The notes under the pieces were generated by a model. It was not told where the DNA came from, did not search any database, and saw only the letters and a list, made by a program, of their open reading frames with translations. A program made the translations under genes and the position numbers. Shown here one piece after another: positions 43,756 to 52,934 of a DNA stretch of 64,000 nucleotides (the stretch's first letter is position 1; every line of letters begins with the position of its first letter). The DNA is from Ruminococcus sp. (GTDB lineage Bacteria; Bacillota; Clostridia; Oscillospirales; Ruminococcaceae): contig JAHABC010000002.1 of the NCBI GenBank assembly GCA_018376535.1, positions 1-64,000 on the forward strand, in the 5' to 3' direction.

Positions 43756-46020
43756 CTATAGAGTATCTATTAAGCCTAGAAGATATCTTTTAAGTTTTAG
43801 TAGGTCTAAAACGTTGATATAGCCATCTTGATTAACGTCTGCTGAATAGCTATCTACATAAGAGTCCATACCTAGTAGATACATCTTTAAAGCTAATAAA
43901 TCTACAGTACCTATAGTACCATCACCAGTGCAGTCGCCTAATAGTTGACTATCATCTACTACTTTGACACGTCCACTTATTAAAGTTGGAGTGTATTTAT
44001 TGTATTCACTGTCCATTAAGTAGCAATCTTGTAGGTTGATGTTTATTGGCCATTCTACGTTCCAACCTGCTGGAAGTACTAAATCCAAGTAGAACATATC
44101 GCCATTTTTAGAGTATGAGTTAGAGGCATCTAAAAAGATAATCTTTTTATTCGATGCAATACCCTGTATACTATTAGTATCTATACTGTTGCTAGTTATG
44201 GATAGAATATTATCTGTATTAGCAAAGTGTGGTGAACTTTCTTCAGTCATGTATCCCCAGTAGCCCCATGAGGATATACTATATTTAAGTTCTGCTAGAT
44301 TAAATCCAACGTTATTAGATACCTTAATCGGAACTTTTACCGTAACTTCTGATTGAGTACTTTCATCTGCTATATCCAAATCACTTCTTTTTAGATATAT
44401 TTCGCCTATGGATATCTTAGTGTTACAAGTATCTACGGTGGAAGTTTCAAACTCTAAGGAGTTATCAAGACCGTCTATATATCTGGATAACTTTAGAACG
44501 TCGTCTAACTCTACTTTGCCATTGCCGTTTAAATCTATATTAGATACGGCTGTAGGAGTTATAGTAAAGTCTAGTTTATCGGTCATGCCTAGAGCGTATG
44601 AGTAAGCATCTTGGATATCTTTTTCATCAACAGATTTATCAAGGTTGAAGTCGCCCTTTAGGTTATCTTTGCCACTAGTATCTTCGCCATACTTGGATAG
44701 GTCATCATAGTCTATATGATACATTACAGACTTTTCAACGTATAAGCCTTCATCTTCTGAATATTCATCAGTACCACAATACCAAACTAGTTGATTTCCT
44801 GCTACTATAGGGTCGCAATCGGATACTACAACGCCATCTATAAGAACATCTTGTAGAATATTACCGTTGCCATTTACCTTTACTACATGAGTCTTTTTAG
44901 TGCTACCAAATTCATTCCACATAGCTATGAATGTATCATCATCTATTTTTACTAGCTTTGGTATGGATACCATACTTTCATCAGTAAAATCTGTTAGCCA
45001 CAAAACGTTATTGTAAGATAAATCTTTACCAGTTACACTCAAAAATACGTTTCTAACAGATGTATTTGAATCTTCAGTTTGCGATATGGAATTTCCTACA
45101 GATATACAATTATTCTTGGATAGTTCAAAGCCACCTAAAGATACTCCCGTAAAGTTATCACCAACGTTGCCGACTATATCTAGTACACTAGTATTATCAA
45201 TAGCAGAACCGTCTAAGTCACGTCTAACTAAAGCAACGCATCTAGGATAAGCGTCACCAAGGTCTAAAGTATATAGATAGTTATCATCTGCTTGTACATA
45301 TTGGTCAAACGAATGGCTAACGTATCCAAAGCCTATGTTAGATACATCATACTGTTGATAGAATGTTGACATATCATCTATATTTAAAAAGAAGTCCATA
45401 CTTGCTTGGTGGTTAAAGCCATCGCTGGATTGAAACATTCTATGCGATGTATGTAGGTATAGTTTGCCATCATGTTCAGTTAATCTAGGTCTACCTGAAG
45501 CAAATGGAGTTTCTGTATTACAACCATATAGACTAACACTGTCCAAGCGTTGCCAATCTTTAGAATATTTTACTATTCTAACTACTTCTTTTTCCTTTGA
45601 CTCATCAACGTTGCTTTGACCGAATACACAAAAGTTGTACTTACTACCAGAGTAAAACGCTCCCCAGATATTTAACTCAGCTAAAATTTTATTTGTGGAA
45701 AGTAGCTTAAAATCTGTTGAATAGGTTTCTATAACTACTTCGTTGTTAATCAAATCGTAAACTATTCTGCTTATAGTGCCATCGTCGTTATATTGTAGAT
45801 AGCTTTTGTTTGCGTAGCTAGTATTAGAAAAAGATGGTCTTAAAATATTTTCAATAAATAGGCTATCATCGATTGGAGTATAGAGGTCGCTATCGGCAGA
45901 TACTTCTACTTGTGAGTTGATATTTTTAACTATACCTAGTGAAGTAGTATTTAAAAGCATCATGTTACATGATAGCATTACGGCTATACTAGATATTAAA
46001 CATCTTTTTAAAGTATTCAT
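43756..46020 (-). CDS. Large secreted protein with two dockerins and a cohesin-like domain
   Basis: A 754-aa secreted protein. Signal peptide about residues 1-40; then about 420 residues of beta-rich repeats resembling a propeller; an internal dockerin-like pair (KGDFNLDKSVDEKDI and NIDLNGNGKVELDDVLKL); a beta-sandwich of about 150 residues ending ISGRVKV, reminiscent of cohesin; and a C-terminal type I dockerin (GDCTGDGTIGTVDLLALKMY and ADVNQDGYINVLDLLKLKRY). It probably belongs to a cellulosome- or amylosome-like surface complex. No catalytic motif seen. The ATG at 46020 follows AAAGGGGA. Confidence 0.85.
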   Translation of the reverse strand: MNTLKRCLISSIAVMLSCNMMLLNTTSLGIVKNINSQVEVSADSDLYTPIDDSLFIENILRPSFSNTSYANKSYLQYNDDGTISRIVYDLINNEVVIETYSTDFKLLSTNKILAELNIWGAFYSGSKYNFCVFGQSNVDESKEKEVVRIVKYSKDWQRLDSVSLYGCNTETPFASGRPRLTEHDGKLYLHTSHRMFQSSDGFNHQASMDFFLNIDDMSTFYQQYDVSNIGFGYVSHSFDQYVQADDNYLYTLDLGDAYPRCVALVRRDLDGSAIDNTSVLDIVGNVGDNFTGVSLGGFELSKNNCISVGNSISQTEDSNTSVRNVFLSVTGKDLSYNNVLWLTDFTDESMVSIPKLVKIDDDTFIAMWNEFGSTKKTHVVKVNGNGNILQDVLIDGVVVSDCDPIVAGNQLVWYCGTDEYSEDEGLYVEKSVMYHIDYDDLSKYGEDTSGKDNLKGDFNLDKSVDEKDIQDAYSYALGMTDKLDFTITPTAVSNIDLNGNGKVELDDVLKLSRYIDGLDNSLEFETSTVDTCNTKISIGEIYLKRSDLDIADESTQSEVTVKVPIKVSNNVGFNLAELKYSISSWGYWGYMTEESSPHFANTDNILSITSNSIDTNSIQGIASNKKIIFLDASNSYSKNGDMFYLDLVLPAGWNVEWPININLQDCYLMDSEYNKYTPTLISGRVKVVDDSQLLGDCTGDGTIGTVDLLALKMYLLGMDSYVDSYSADVNQDGYINVLDLLKLKRYLLGLIDTL

Positions 46021-46071
46021 AAAAAAATCCCCTTTTTTATCCATATTATAACGTATTATAGTTATATACAA

Positions 46072-46100
46072 ATTATATCATAAGTGGATTTAAATTTCAA
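46072..46100 (-). promoter_or_regulatory. Promoter of the dockerin protein gene
   Basis: Minus-strand TTGAAA (46100-46095) and TATAAT (46077-46072), 17-bp spacer. Confidence 0.75.
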
Positions 46101-46180
46101 TTAGTATATGGCACAAAAAGTATTAATTTGTATTATGTATATCTACTATTAACCGTTAGGCATTTTTTTTGAAATTTTTT

Positions 46181-46188
46181 CATACATT
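46181..46188 (+). promoter_or_regulatory. Possible sigma-E type -10 element before spoIIID
   Basis: CATACATT matches the sporulation sigma-E/K -10 consensus CATACANT and sits 37 bp before spoIIID, a sigma-E gene in Bacillus. No sure -35 element was found. Confidence 0.45.
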
Positions 46189-46224
46189 GTTAGTAAAATA
46201 TTCTTACTATTGGAGTGATTTTTT

Positions 46225-46506
46225 TTGAATAATTCTAACCAACTACTTGAAAGAGCCGTTATTCTAGGTAAGTATATAGTAGATAATAATGCCACTGTTA
46301 GAGCTTGTGCTAAAGAGTTTGGAATTTCTAAGTCTACAGTACATAAAGATGTTACTCAAAATTTGATAACTCTACAACCTACCTTATACTACTCAGTTAA
46401 ATGCGTCTTAGATAAGAATAAAAGCGAACGCCATATTAGAGGCGGTCTTGCTACTAAATTAAAGTATAAAAAACTTAAAGAGTTAAAAGAAAATTCTCAT
46501 TGTTAG
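46225..46506 (+). CDS. spoIIID: Sporulation regulator SpoIIID
   Basis: A 93-aa mother-cell transcription factor. Family text: ERAVILGKYIVDNNATVRA, the helix-turn-helix FGISKSTVHKDV and RHIRGGLATKLKY. TTG start with TTGGAGTG upstream. Together with spmAB it supports a sporulating organism. Confidence 0.96.
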   Translation: MNNSNQLLERAVILGKYIVDNNATVRACAKEFGISKSTVHKDVTQNLITLQPTLYYSVKCVLDKNKSERHIRGGLATKLKYKKLKELKENSHC

Positions 46507-46513
46507 CATAAGT

Positions 46514-46552
46514 ATCCCTTTTGATGCCATTCATTAAAAGGGATGTTTTTTT
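46514..46552 (+). terminator. spoIIID terminator
   Basis: Stem ATCCCTTTT / AAAAGGGAT (with inner ATG/CAT) followed by seven T. Confidence 0.92.
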
Positions 46553-46572
46553 GTAATATTCAAATATTTTCC

Positions 46573-46601
46573 TTGTAATGTGCTACAAAAAGTGGTATAA
46601 T
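46573..46601 (+). promoter_or_regulatory. ABC-F gene promoter
   Basis: TTGTAA (46573-46578) and TATAAT (46596-46601), 17-bp spacer. Confidence 0.75.
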
Positions 46602-46639
46602 TTTAGTGTTTTAGATTATAGCATATCAGGAGGTTTTTT

Positions 46640-48574
46640 ATGATTTTGGATTTAACTAACGTTTCTAAAGTGTACAACGGCAACGTAATATTAAATGGTA
46701 TAAACTTGACTATAGAGGACCATGACAGAATTGGTCTTATTGGTAGAAATGGTTGTGGTAAGACTACTCTTTTAAAACTTATCACTGGAAAAGAATTTCC
46801 TGATAAGATTAACTCTAATGATACTAAGATATCTTTGGCTAATAATGTAAATGTTGGCTATCTTGAACAGCACAGTGGCTTGGATAAGTCTAGTACCGTT
46901 ATTGAAGAAATGAAAAGCGTATTCTCTTACTTAGATGATACTCTAAATCGCATGAAAGAGATTGAAAACTATATGGCTAACCATCAAGATATAGATGACG
47001 CTTTAAGTTCGGAATACTCTAAGCTATCGGCTTACTATGAGGTTAATGACGGCTATAACAGAGATTTTAAAATTAAAACTATCTTGAACGGTATGGGCTT
47101 CCCTGAAGATACTTACCATAGGACTATATCGGGGTTCAGTGGTGGCGAAAAGACTAGGTTGGCTTTGGCTAAACTTCTTTTAGAACAACCTAAACTTTTA
47201 ATCTTAGATGAACCTACTAACCATCTGGATTTTAAAACTGTCATGTGGCTAGAGGACTATCTTAAAGATTATAAAGGTGCTTTACTAATAGTTTCCCACG
47301 ATAGATACTTTCTTGATAAACTTTGTACATCTATTTGTGAAATCGAACGCTCTAAGTTGACTAGGTATAAGGGTAACTATTCAACATATACTAATCTTAA
47401 GCGACAGGCAGTTAGCACTCAGTGGAAACAGTTTGAAAAACAACAGAAAGAAATAGCTAAAATGGAAGACTATATAGCTAAAAATTTGGTTAGAGCATCT
47501 ACATCTAAGAGTGCTAAAAGCAGGGTTAAGGCTCTGGACAGAATGGAAGTTATTGAAAAACCTCTTGGAGAAGAAAAAAACTCCAAACTAAAGTTTGAGT
47601 ACGGCATAGAACCTCCTTTTGATTTGCTAAAAGTTAAAGATATCGACGTTTCAGTAGGTTCTGGGAGCAGTCGCAAAACTTTAGTAGATAGTCTATCTTT
47701 TGAGGTTAAACGTGGCGAAAAGGTCGCTATTATAGGTGATAATGGAATAGGTAAATCCACATTGCTTAAAGTGTTGCAAGGTAAGTTATCGCATAAGGGT
47801 AGAATATCTTGGGCTAATAACGTAAAGATTTCTTACTTTGAACAGGAAAGTTCTAACCTTAATCCAGCCAATACCGTTATGGAAGAAATTCACTATAGAT
47901 ATCCTACTATGAGCGACTTGGAAGTTAGAAGTCTTTTAGGCAAGGTTAGAATTACTGGCGAAAATGTCTTTAAACAGATTGCCGTCATAAGTGGTGGTGA
48001 ACGTGCTAAAGTCTGTTTCGCCCTTATGATGCTAGAAAAAGGCAACGTTCTAATTTTGGACGAACCTACTAACCATCTTGATATATTTGTTAAGGAAGTC
48101 TTAGAGGAGGCTCTCTGCGAATATACTGGAACTATAATCTTCGTTTCACATGATAGATACTTGTTAAATAAACTATCTTCAAGAATTATGGAAATCTCTA
48201 TTGATGGCGTGGAGGACTTCATGGGTGGCTTCGATGACTATATTAAGATTAAATCTGAACGTGAAAACGCATCTAAACTTGCCAAAGAAGAGGAAAAACG
48301 TCAATTAGAGTTCCAAAAGGCTCAAGATAGCAAAGTTAAAGCATATAAATCTAAAGAACAACGCAGTCTAGAGGCTAAACAACGTCAGCGTATTAAGGAG
48401 ATTGAAACTTTAATGGATAGTCTACAACAAGAACAATCTGCATTAGAAGTGGAAATTACTAGTGAGGAAGTTTTTTCCAACTACGAACTTATGCATCAAA
48501 AATGCTCCCGAATTGACGAAATTAAAAATCTCTGCGATACCCTTTTTGAAGAATGGGCTGAACTTAACAATTAA
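46640..48574 (+). CDS. ABC-F family ATPase (Uup-like)
   Basis: A 644-aa soluble protein with two ABC domains and no membrane segments: Walker A GRNGCGKTT (near 35) and GDNGIGKST (near 370), signatures FSGGEKTR and ISGGERAK, Walker B LLILDEPTNHLD and VLILDEPTNHLD, an inter-domain linker rich in charged residues and a C-terminal coiled coil of about 90 residues. ABC-F proteins act on ribosomes (translation factor or antibiotic protection). The C-terminal coil resembles Uup/YdiF. No resistance role can be claimed from sequence. Confidence 0.93.
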   Translation: MILDLTNVSKVYNGNVILNGINLTIEDHDRIGLIGRNGCGKTTLLKLITGKEFPDKINSNDTKISLANNVNVGYLEQHSGLDKSSTVIEEMKSVFSYLDDTLNRMKEIENYMANHQDIDDALSSEYSKLSAYYEVNDGYNRDFKIKTILNGMGFPEDTYHRTISGFSGGEKTRLALAKLLLEQPKLLILDEPTNHLDFKTVMWLEDYLKDYKGALLIVSHDRYFLDKLCTSICEIERSKLTRYKGNYSTYTNLKRQAVSTQWKQFEKQQKEIAKMEDYIAKNLVRASTSKSAKSRVKALDRMEVIEKPLGEEKNSKLKFEYGIEPPFDLLKVKDIDVSVGSGSSRKTLVDSLSFEVKRGEKVAIIGDNGIGKSTLLKVLQGKLSHKGRISWANNVKISYFEQESSNLNPANTVMEEIHYRYPTMSDLEVRSLLGKVRITGENVFKQIAVISGGERAKVCFALMMLEKGNVLILDEPTNHLDIFVKEVLEEALCEYTGTIIFVSHDRYLLNKLSSRIMEISIDGVEDFMGGFDDYIKIKSERENASKLAKEEEKRQLEFQKAQDSKVKAYKSKEQRSLEAKQRQRIKEIETLMDSLQQEQSALEVEITSEEVFSNYELMHQKCSRIDEIKNLCDTLFEEWAELNN

Positions 48575-48576
48575 TA

Positions 48577-48700
48577 ATTAATAAATAATATATAATAATT
48601 ATTAATCACTATGATAATTATTATTTATTAATTATTATATATCAACTGCCAATTATTATGATAATTATTATTTATTAATTATTATATATTAATTATAAAG
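48577..48700. repeat. A/T-only intergenic repeat, copy after ABC-F gene
   Basis: About 125 bp containing the ATGATAATTATTATTTATTA block twice (near 48610 and 48658), about 48 bp apart. Confidence 0.75.
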
Positions 48701-48710
48701 AGGTGTAACT

Positions 48711-49394
48711 ATGGAAACTAATCACAATGGACACAGAGAAAGAATGCGTCAAAAGTTTTTAAAACAAGGTAATCTTGAAAACTTTGAAGAACATGAAATC
48801 CTTGAATTACTTCTATTCTACGCTATCCCTAGAAAGAATACTAACGATATCGCCCATGCTTTAATAGATAAGTTTGGAAGTTTAGCTAAAGTCTTTGATG
48901 CAGATATTGAAGTCCTTCAAGAAATAGACGGTATTAGCATAAATTCAGCTATATTTATAAAGCTGATGCCTCAAATGTGTAAAAAATATTTTAACGCCGA
49001 AATTTCACCGTTCGCTTTTAACTCTACAGAGGATTTTATTAAATTTGGTATCAAGCAGTATATAGGTGAAACTAAAGAAATCTTAAGAGGTTTGTATCTG
49101 GATAGTAGTAACAGCTATGTGTCTTGTGATATCTTTGGTGACGCAAGTAATCCTACTGCCGTTATTATGAGTGTCAACAGGATTATAGAAAAGGCTTCTA
49201 AGTATGATGCTAACCATTTGGTACTATATCATAATCACCCTAGTGGCGATTGTACTCCATCTACGGAAGATATTATGGCTACTAAAAGGTTAGTTCAAAT
49301 ATTGAATAGCTTGAATATAACTCTAATAGACCACATTATAATATCTAAAAATGTAGGACTATCTATGCGTAAAATGGGCTACATGGACAAATAA
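48711..49394 (+). CDS. radC: RadC family JAMM-domain protein
   Basis: A 227-aa protein with an N-terminal helix-hairpin-helix region (EHEILELLLFYAIPRKNT, LQEIDGISINSAIFI) and a C-terminal JAB/MPN domain. The zinc motif is LYHNHPSGDCTPSTEDI (HxH...D). The biochemical role of RadC is unsettled; a DNA-repair role was withdrawn for E. coli. GAGGTG precedes the ATG. It lies between two A/T repeats. Confidence 0.93.
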   Translation: METNHNGHRERMRQKFLKQGNLENFEEHEILELLLFYAIPRKNTNDIAHALIDKFGSLAKVFDADIEVLQEIDGISINSAIFIKLMPQMCKKYFNAEISPFAFNSTEDFIKFGIKQYIGETKEILRGLYLDSSNSYVSCDIFGDASNPTAVIMSVNRIIEKASKYDANHLVLYHNHPSGDCTPSTEDIMATKRLVQILNSLNITLIDHIIISKNVGLSMRKMGYMDK

Positions 49395-49395
49395 T

Positions 49396-49525
49396 ACAAT
49401 TAATATATAATAATTAATAAATAATAATTATTATATATTATTTACTAACTATTAATTATTATATATTATTTACTAACTATTAATTATTATATATTATTTA
49501 TTAACTATTAATTATTATTTATTTT
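49396..49525. repeat. A/T-only repeat, tandem block before uvrB
   Basis: Contains three tandem copies of a ~36-bp unit made of ATTATATATTATTTACTAAC plus TATTAATT. Confidence 0.8.
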
Positions 49526-49538
49526 CGGGGGGATTTTT

Positions 49539-51494
49539 TTGGATAAGTTTGAATTAGTATCTAAATATGAGCCATCTGGTGACCAACCACAAGCTATTGA
49601 AAGTTTAGTAAATGGCTTGAAATTGGGCTATGATTTTCAAACTCTACTGGGAGTAACTGGCTCAGGTAAAACTTTTACCATGGCTAATATTATACAACAG
49701 ATTAACAAACCTACTTTAGTATTGGCTCACAATAAGACTCTTGCTGGACAACTATATTCTGAATTTAAAGAGTTCTTTCCTAATAACGCCGTGGAATACT
49801 TTGTATCATACTATGACTACTATCGTCCAGAGGCTTATATTCCTAAATCGGATACCTTTATCGAAAAAGATGCTCAAATTAATGACGAAATAGACAAACT
49901 TAGACACTCTGCAACTTGCTCTTTAGCTGAACGCAAAGATGTCATTGTAGTGGCTAGTGTTTCGTGTATATACTCTTTGGGCGACCCTAACGAATATAAG
50001 GACGCTATTATATCTTTAAGGCAAGGTGCTTGTAAATCTCGTGATGACCTTATTAAAGATTTAGTTAATATCCGTTATGAACGCAACGACTTCGATTTTA
50101 AACGTAATAAGTTCCGTGTGCGTGGCGATAGCGTTGAAATCTTTCCAGTTATGTCTAACGAAAAGGCTATAAGAGTAGAGTTCTTTGGTGACGAAATAGA
50201 CAGAATTTGCGAAATAGACCATATCACTGGTAGAGTTGTATCTACTTTGAAACACGCTATAATCTTTCCAGCTACTCACTACGCTATATCTAAGGATAAC
50301 ATACACGACGCTATTAAAGATATCGACCAAGAACTCTCCAAAAGAGTCGACTACTTTAAGGCTCATGGCAAGTATATAGAAGCTCAACGTATTCTGGAAC
50401 GCACCAACTACGATATGGAAATGTTGCTAGAAACTGGTTTCTGCTCTGGAATTGAAAACTATTCAAGAGTGCTTTCACGTCGTCCAAAGGGGAGCGTTCC
50501 TTACACCCTTTTAGACCACTTTCCTAAAGATTTTTTGCTTCTTATAGATGAAAGTCATGTCACTATACCTCAAATTAAGGCTATGTACAACGGCGATAAG
50601 GCTAGAAAAGATAATCTAATTAACTTTGGATTTAGACTTCCTAGTGCTTACGATAACAGACCTCTTAACTTTACTGAATTTCTATCTAAGTTGAACCAAA
50701 CTATATTCGTATCGGCTACTCCATCGGAGTTTGAAAGGTCGCACTCTAAACTAATCGCTGAACAGATTATCCGTCCTACTGGTCTTTTAGACCCTACTAT
50801 AGACGTTAGACCTATTGAAAATCAAATGAATGACTTAATATCCGAAATTAACGCTAGAACTCCTTTAGGCGAAAAGGTCTTAGTTACTGCCTTGACTAAA
50901 AAAATGGCTGAGGATTTAACCGAATATCTAAGTAGCTACGGTATCCGTGTAGAGTATATGCATCACGAAACCGATACCCTTAAACGTATGGAACTTATTA
51001 AAAAGTTCCGTTCCAATGAGTTTGATGTCCTAGTAGGTATAAACCTCTTGCGTGAGGGCTTAGATATCCCTGAAGTTTCTTTGGTGGCTATATTAGATGC
51101 CGACAAACAAGGCTTTTTGCGTTCCGAAACTTCGCTTATTCAAACTATAGGTCGTACTGCTAGAAACTCTAATGGTAAGGTTATTATGTACGCCGATACC
51201 GTTACTTCGGCTATGGAATACGCTATAAATGAAACTTATCGCCGTAGAAGTATTCAATTAGAGTACAATAAGCAACATAATATTGTTCCTAAGACTATAG
51301 TTAAATCCGTTAGAGATATCCCAGAGATTACTAAGGTAGCCCCTCAAGAAGTTCAATCTACTGAACAGATATTGAAAAGTATCTCTGAGTTTGAGTTCCA
51401 GATGCACAAGGCTCAAGAAACTTTGGACTTCGAAAAGGCTATTTTCTATCGTGACAAGATTAAAGAACTTAAAAAGTTAATAGTTAATAAATAA
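49539..51494 (+). CDS. uvrB: Excinuclease ABC subunit B
   Basis: A 651-aa damage-verifying helicase of nucleotide excision repair. Walker A GVTGSGKTFTMAN, beta-hairpin YYDYYRPEAYIP, DESHVT, SATPSEFE, LREGLDIPEVSL, RTARN and a C-terminal UVR motif (FEKAIFYRDKIKEL). TTG start after GGGGGGA. No uvrA is beside it. Confidence 0.97.
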   Translation: MDKFELVSKYEPSGDQPQAIESLVNGLKLGYDFQTLLGVTGSGKTFTMANIIQQINKPTLVLAHNKTLAGQLYSEFKEFFPNNAVEYFVSYYDYYRPEAYIPKSDTFIEKDAQINDEIDKLRHSATCSLAERKDVIVVASVSCIYSLGDPNEYKDAIISLRQGACKSRDDLIKDLVNIRYERNDFDFKRNKFRVRGDSVEIFPVMSNEKAIRVEFFGDEIDRICEIDHITGRVVSTLKHAIIFPATHYAISKDNIHDAIKDIDQELSKRVDYFKAHGKYIEAQRILERTNYDMEMLLETGFCSGIENYSRVLSRRPKGSVPYTLLDHFPKDFLLLIDESHVTIPQIKAMYNGDKARKDNLINFGFRLPSAYDNRPLNFTEFLSKLNQTIFVSATPSEFERSHSKLIAEQIIRPTGLLDPTIDVRPIENQMNDLISEINARTPLGEKVLVTALTKKMAEDLTEYLSSYGIRVEYMHHETDTLKRMELIKKFRSNEFDVLVGINLLREGLDIPEVSLVAILDADKQGFLRSETSLIQTIGRTARNSNGKVIMYADTVTSAMEYAINETYRRRSIQLEYNKQHNIVPKTIVKSVRDIPEITKVAPQEVQSTEQILKSISEFEFQMHKAQETLDFEKAIFYRDKIKELKKLIVNK

Positions 51495-51540
51495 TATATA
51501 ATAATTATTATTTATTAACTATTAATTATTAATTGATTAT
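51486..51540. repeat. A/T-only repeat after uvrB
   Basis: About 55 bp of the same A/T blocks; the last member of the family before the mobile element. Confidence 0.65.
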
Positions 51541-51552
51541 AATTAAACAGAA

Positions 51553-51597
51553 AAAGCACATTATCTTTAAAAGATAACGTGCTTTCGATTTTTTTAT
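51553..51597 (+). terminator. uvrB terminator
   Basis: Stem AAAGCACATTATCTT / AAGATAACGTGCTTT (one mismatch) followed by CGATTTTTTT. Confidence 0.85.
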
Positions 51598-51621
51598 ACT
51601 ATCTTATTATTTTTTTAGAAT

Positions 51622-51657
51622 AAAAAACTCTTGTAGAACACATCTACAAGAGTTTTG
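51622..51657 (-). terminator. Terminator of the disrupted tRNA gene
   Basis: Minus-strand stem AAAACTCTTGTAG / CTACAAGAGTTTT (13 bp) followed by T; it lies 4 bp past the 3' end of the tRNA fragment. Confidence 0.88.
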
Positions 51658-51660
51658 CTA

Positions 51661-51691
51661 AGCTGTCTATCGGATTCGAACCGACGACCTC
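51661..51691 (-). other. tRNA 3' fragment: attachment site of the mobile element
   Basis: On the minus strand the text GTCGGTTCGAATCCGAT is a complete T-arm, followed by AGACAGC (acceptor 3' strand) and T as base 73. The rest of a tRNA does not continue upstream of it, so only the 3' third is present. A tyrosine integrase starts about 100 bp away. This is the standard footprint of integration into a tRNA 3' end. The tRNA identity cannot be read because the anticodon is missing. Confidence 0.88.
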
Positions 51692-51792
51692 TTCTTTACC
51701 AAATAGATTTGATATCACATAAATACGAAACTATTACCTTGAAATTCTTTAAAAATTTAGCAGAATTTTAATGGTTGCACTCAGATAGCACC

Positions 51793-52911
51793 CTATATTA
51801 AATTAATTGTATCTTTAAGTTTATGTATATTTTGATGGATATAATTTTCTGTAGTAGTGCTATAATCTGCATGACCTATAATCTTAGTTAAGTCTTCTGG
51901 ATTAGCATTAGCCTTTTGCATTAGAGTTGCAAAAGTATGTCTTGTACTATGTGGAGTTATCCCAGTAATATTTAAACTTTCCAATAGAGGATAAAATTCA
52001 CGTTTTCGAAAGTTTCCAACATCTTTGGAAGTTCCTTTACTTGATGGTATTAAATAGTCACCAGTTGAACCATTATAGAAGTATTCAATATACCTAATAA
52101 TCTTTTTGTTGATAGGAATTAATCTGTTAGTACCCGCCTCAGTTTTAAATCCACCTATTAGATATTCTTCCTCTAGGTTTACATTGGATTTAGTTACTTC
52201 AAAGAGTTCACCTATTCTCATGCCAGTATAGATTAGTATTAGTATAATTTTAGCAGTATCATCTTCATCATGATTGAATAGTAATTGTATCTGTTCATCA
52301 GTAAAGATTTTCTTTTCTTGTTTTTTCATTTTAGGAAGTTTTAAGAACTCTGCATAGTTTTTATTTATGATATCATACTGCATAGCATACTTGCATAACT
52401 GAGAATACAGATTTTTTATCTTTTCGCAAGTAGCTCTGGATTTGCCTATATTAGTAGCATCATCAATGCACACTTGAATATGTTCTGTTCTTAAATCCTT
52501 GAACTTTTTACAACGATACTTTTCAATATACTTATAAGCACTCTTAATAGAGGTTACTCCACTTTTAGATAAATCTCTATAGTGAAGTTTGCTCCATTCA
52601 TTATAAAGCTGTTCTAATGTGTAACAGGATTTTTCACTTGGTGGAGTAATTACTGCTTGATTGAGTACATTTAAAGCCTCTGTTTTAGTTTTAAAGTATC
52701 CTAAGTGTATTCTATGAGATTTTCCATTCTTATCATAAGTGGCATTTAAGACGGCTCTATATGGTAAGTTTCTATTAGCTACTTTATATACTGTTCCTTG
52801 ACCATTTGCTCTTTTTAATGGTTTATTTTTATCTGCTACTTGTTTTCTTCCGCAGTAATTACAGAATATACTATCGTTAGGAATTTCTTTTCTACACTTT
52901 TTGCATAACAC
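51793..52911 (-). CDS. Tyrosine integrase with N-terminal zinc ribbon
   Basis: A 372-aa phage-type integrase. Residues 1-30 hold a zinc ribbon (CKKC and CNYC), then an arm-type DNA-binding region (RAVLNATYDKNGKSHRIHL), a helical core-binding domain and the catalytic domain: Arg in TGMRIGEL, HSTRH, His in IIGHADYS and Tyr in TTTENYIH. It would integrate the element at the adjacent tRNA site. GTG at 52911 is preferred as GGAG lies 8 bp upstream; the GTG at 52920 overlaps the site. Confidence 0.95.
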   Translation of the reverse strand: MLCKKCRKEIPNDSIFCNYCGRKQVADKNKPLKRANGQGTVYKVANRNLPYRAVLNATYDKNGKSHRIHLGYFKTKTEALNVLNQAVITPPSEKSCYTLEQLYNEWSKLHYRDLSKSGVTSIKSAYKYIEKYRCKKFKDLRTEHIQVCIDDATNIGKSRATCEKIKNLYSQLCKYAMQYDIINKNYAEFLKLPKMKKQEKKIFTDEQIQLLFNHDEDDTAKIILILIYTGMRIGELFEVTKSNVNLEEEYLIGGFKTEAGTNRLIPINKKIIRYIEYFYNGSTGDYLIPSSKGTSKDVGNFRKREFYPLLESLNITGITPHSTRHTFATLMQKANANPEDLTKIIGHADYSTTTENYIHQNIHKLKDTINLI

Positions 52912-52934
52912 TATAATCACTCCTTTTCTGATTA

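Noticed and set aside
46640..48574. Antibiotic resistance gene (ABC-F)
   Set aside because: ABC-F proteins include housekeeping translation factors; the Uup-like C-terminal coil and core-genome context do not support a resistance call.
35046..51540. CRISPR array
   Set aside because: The A/T repeats lack unique spacers of even length and no cas genes are present in the window.
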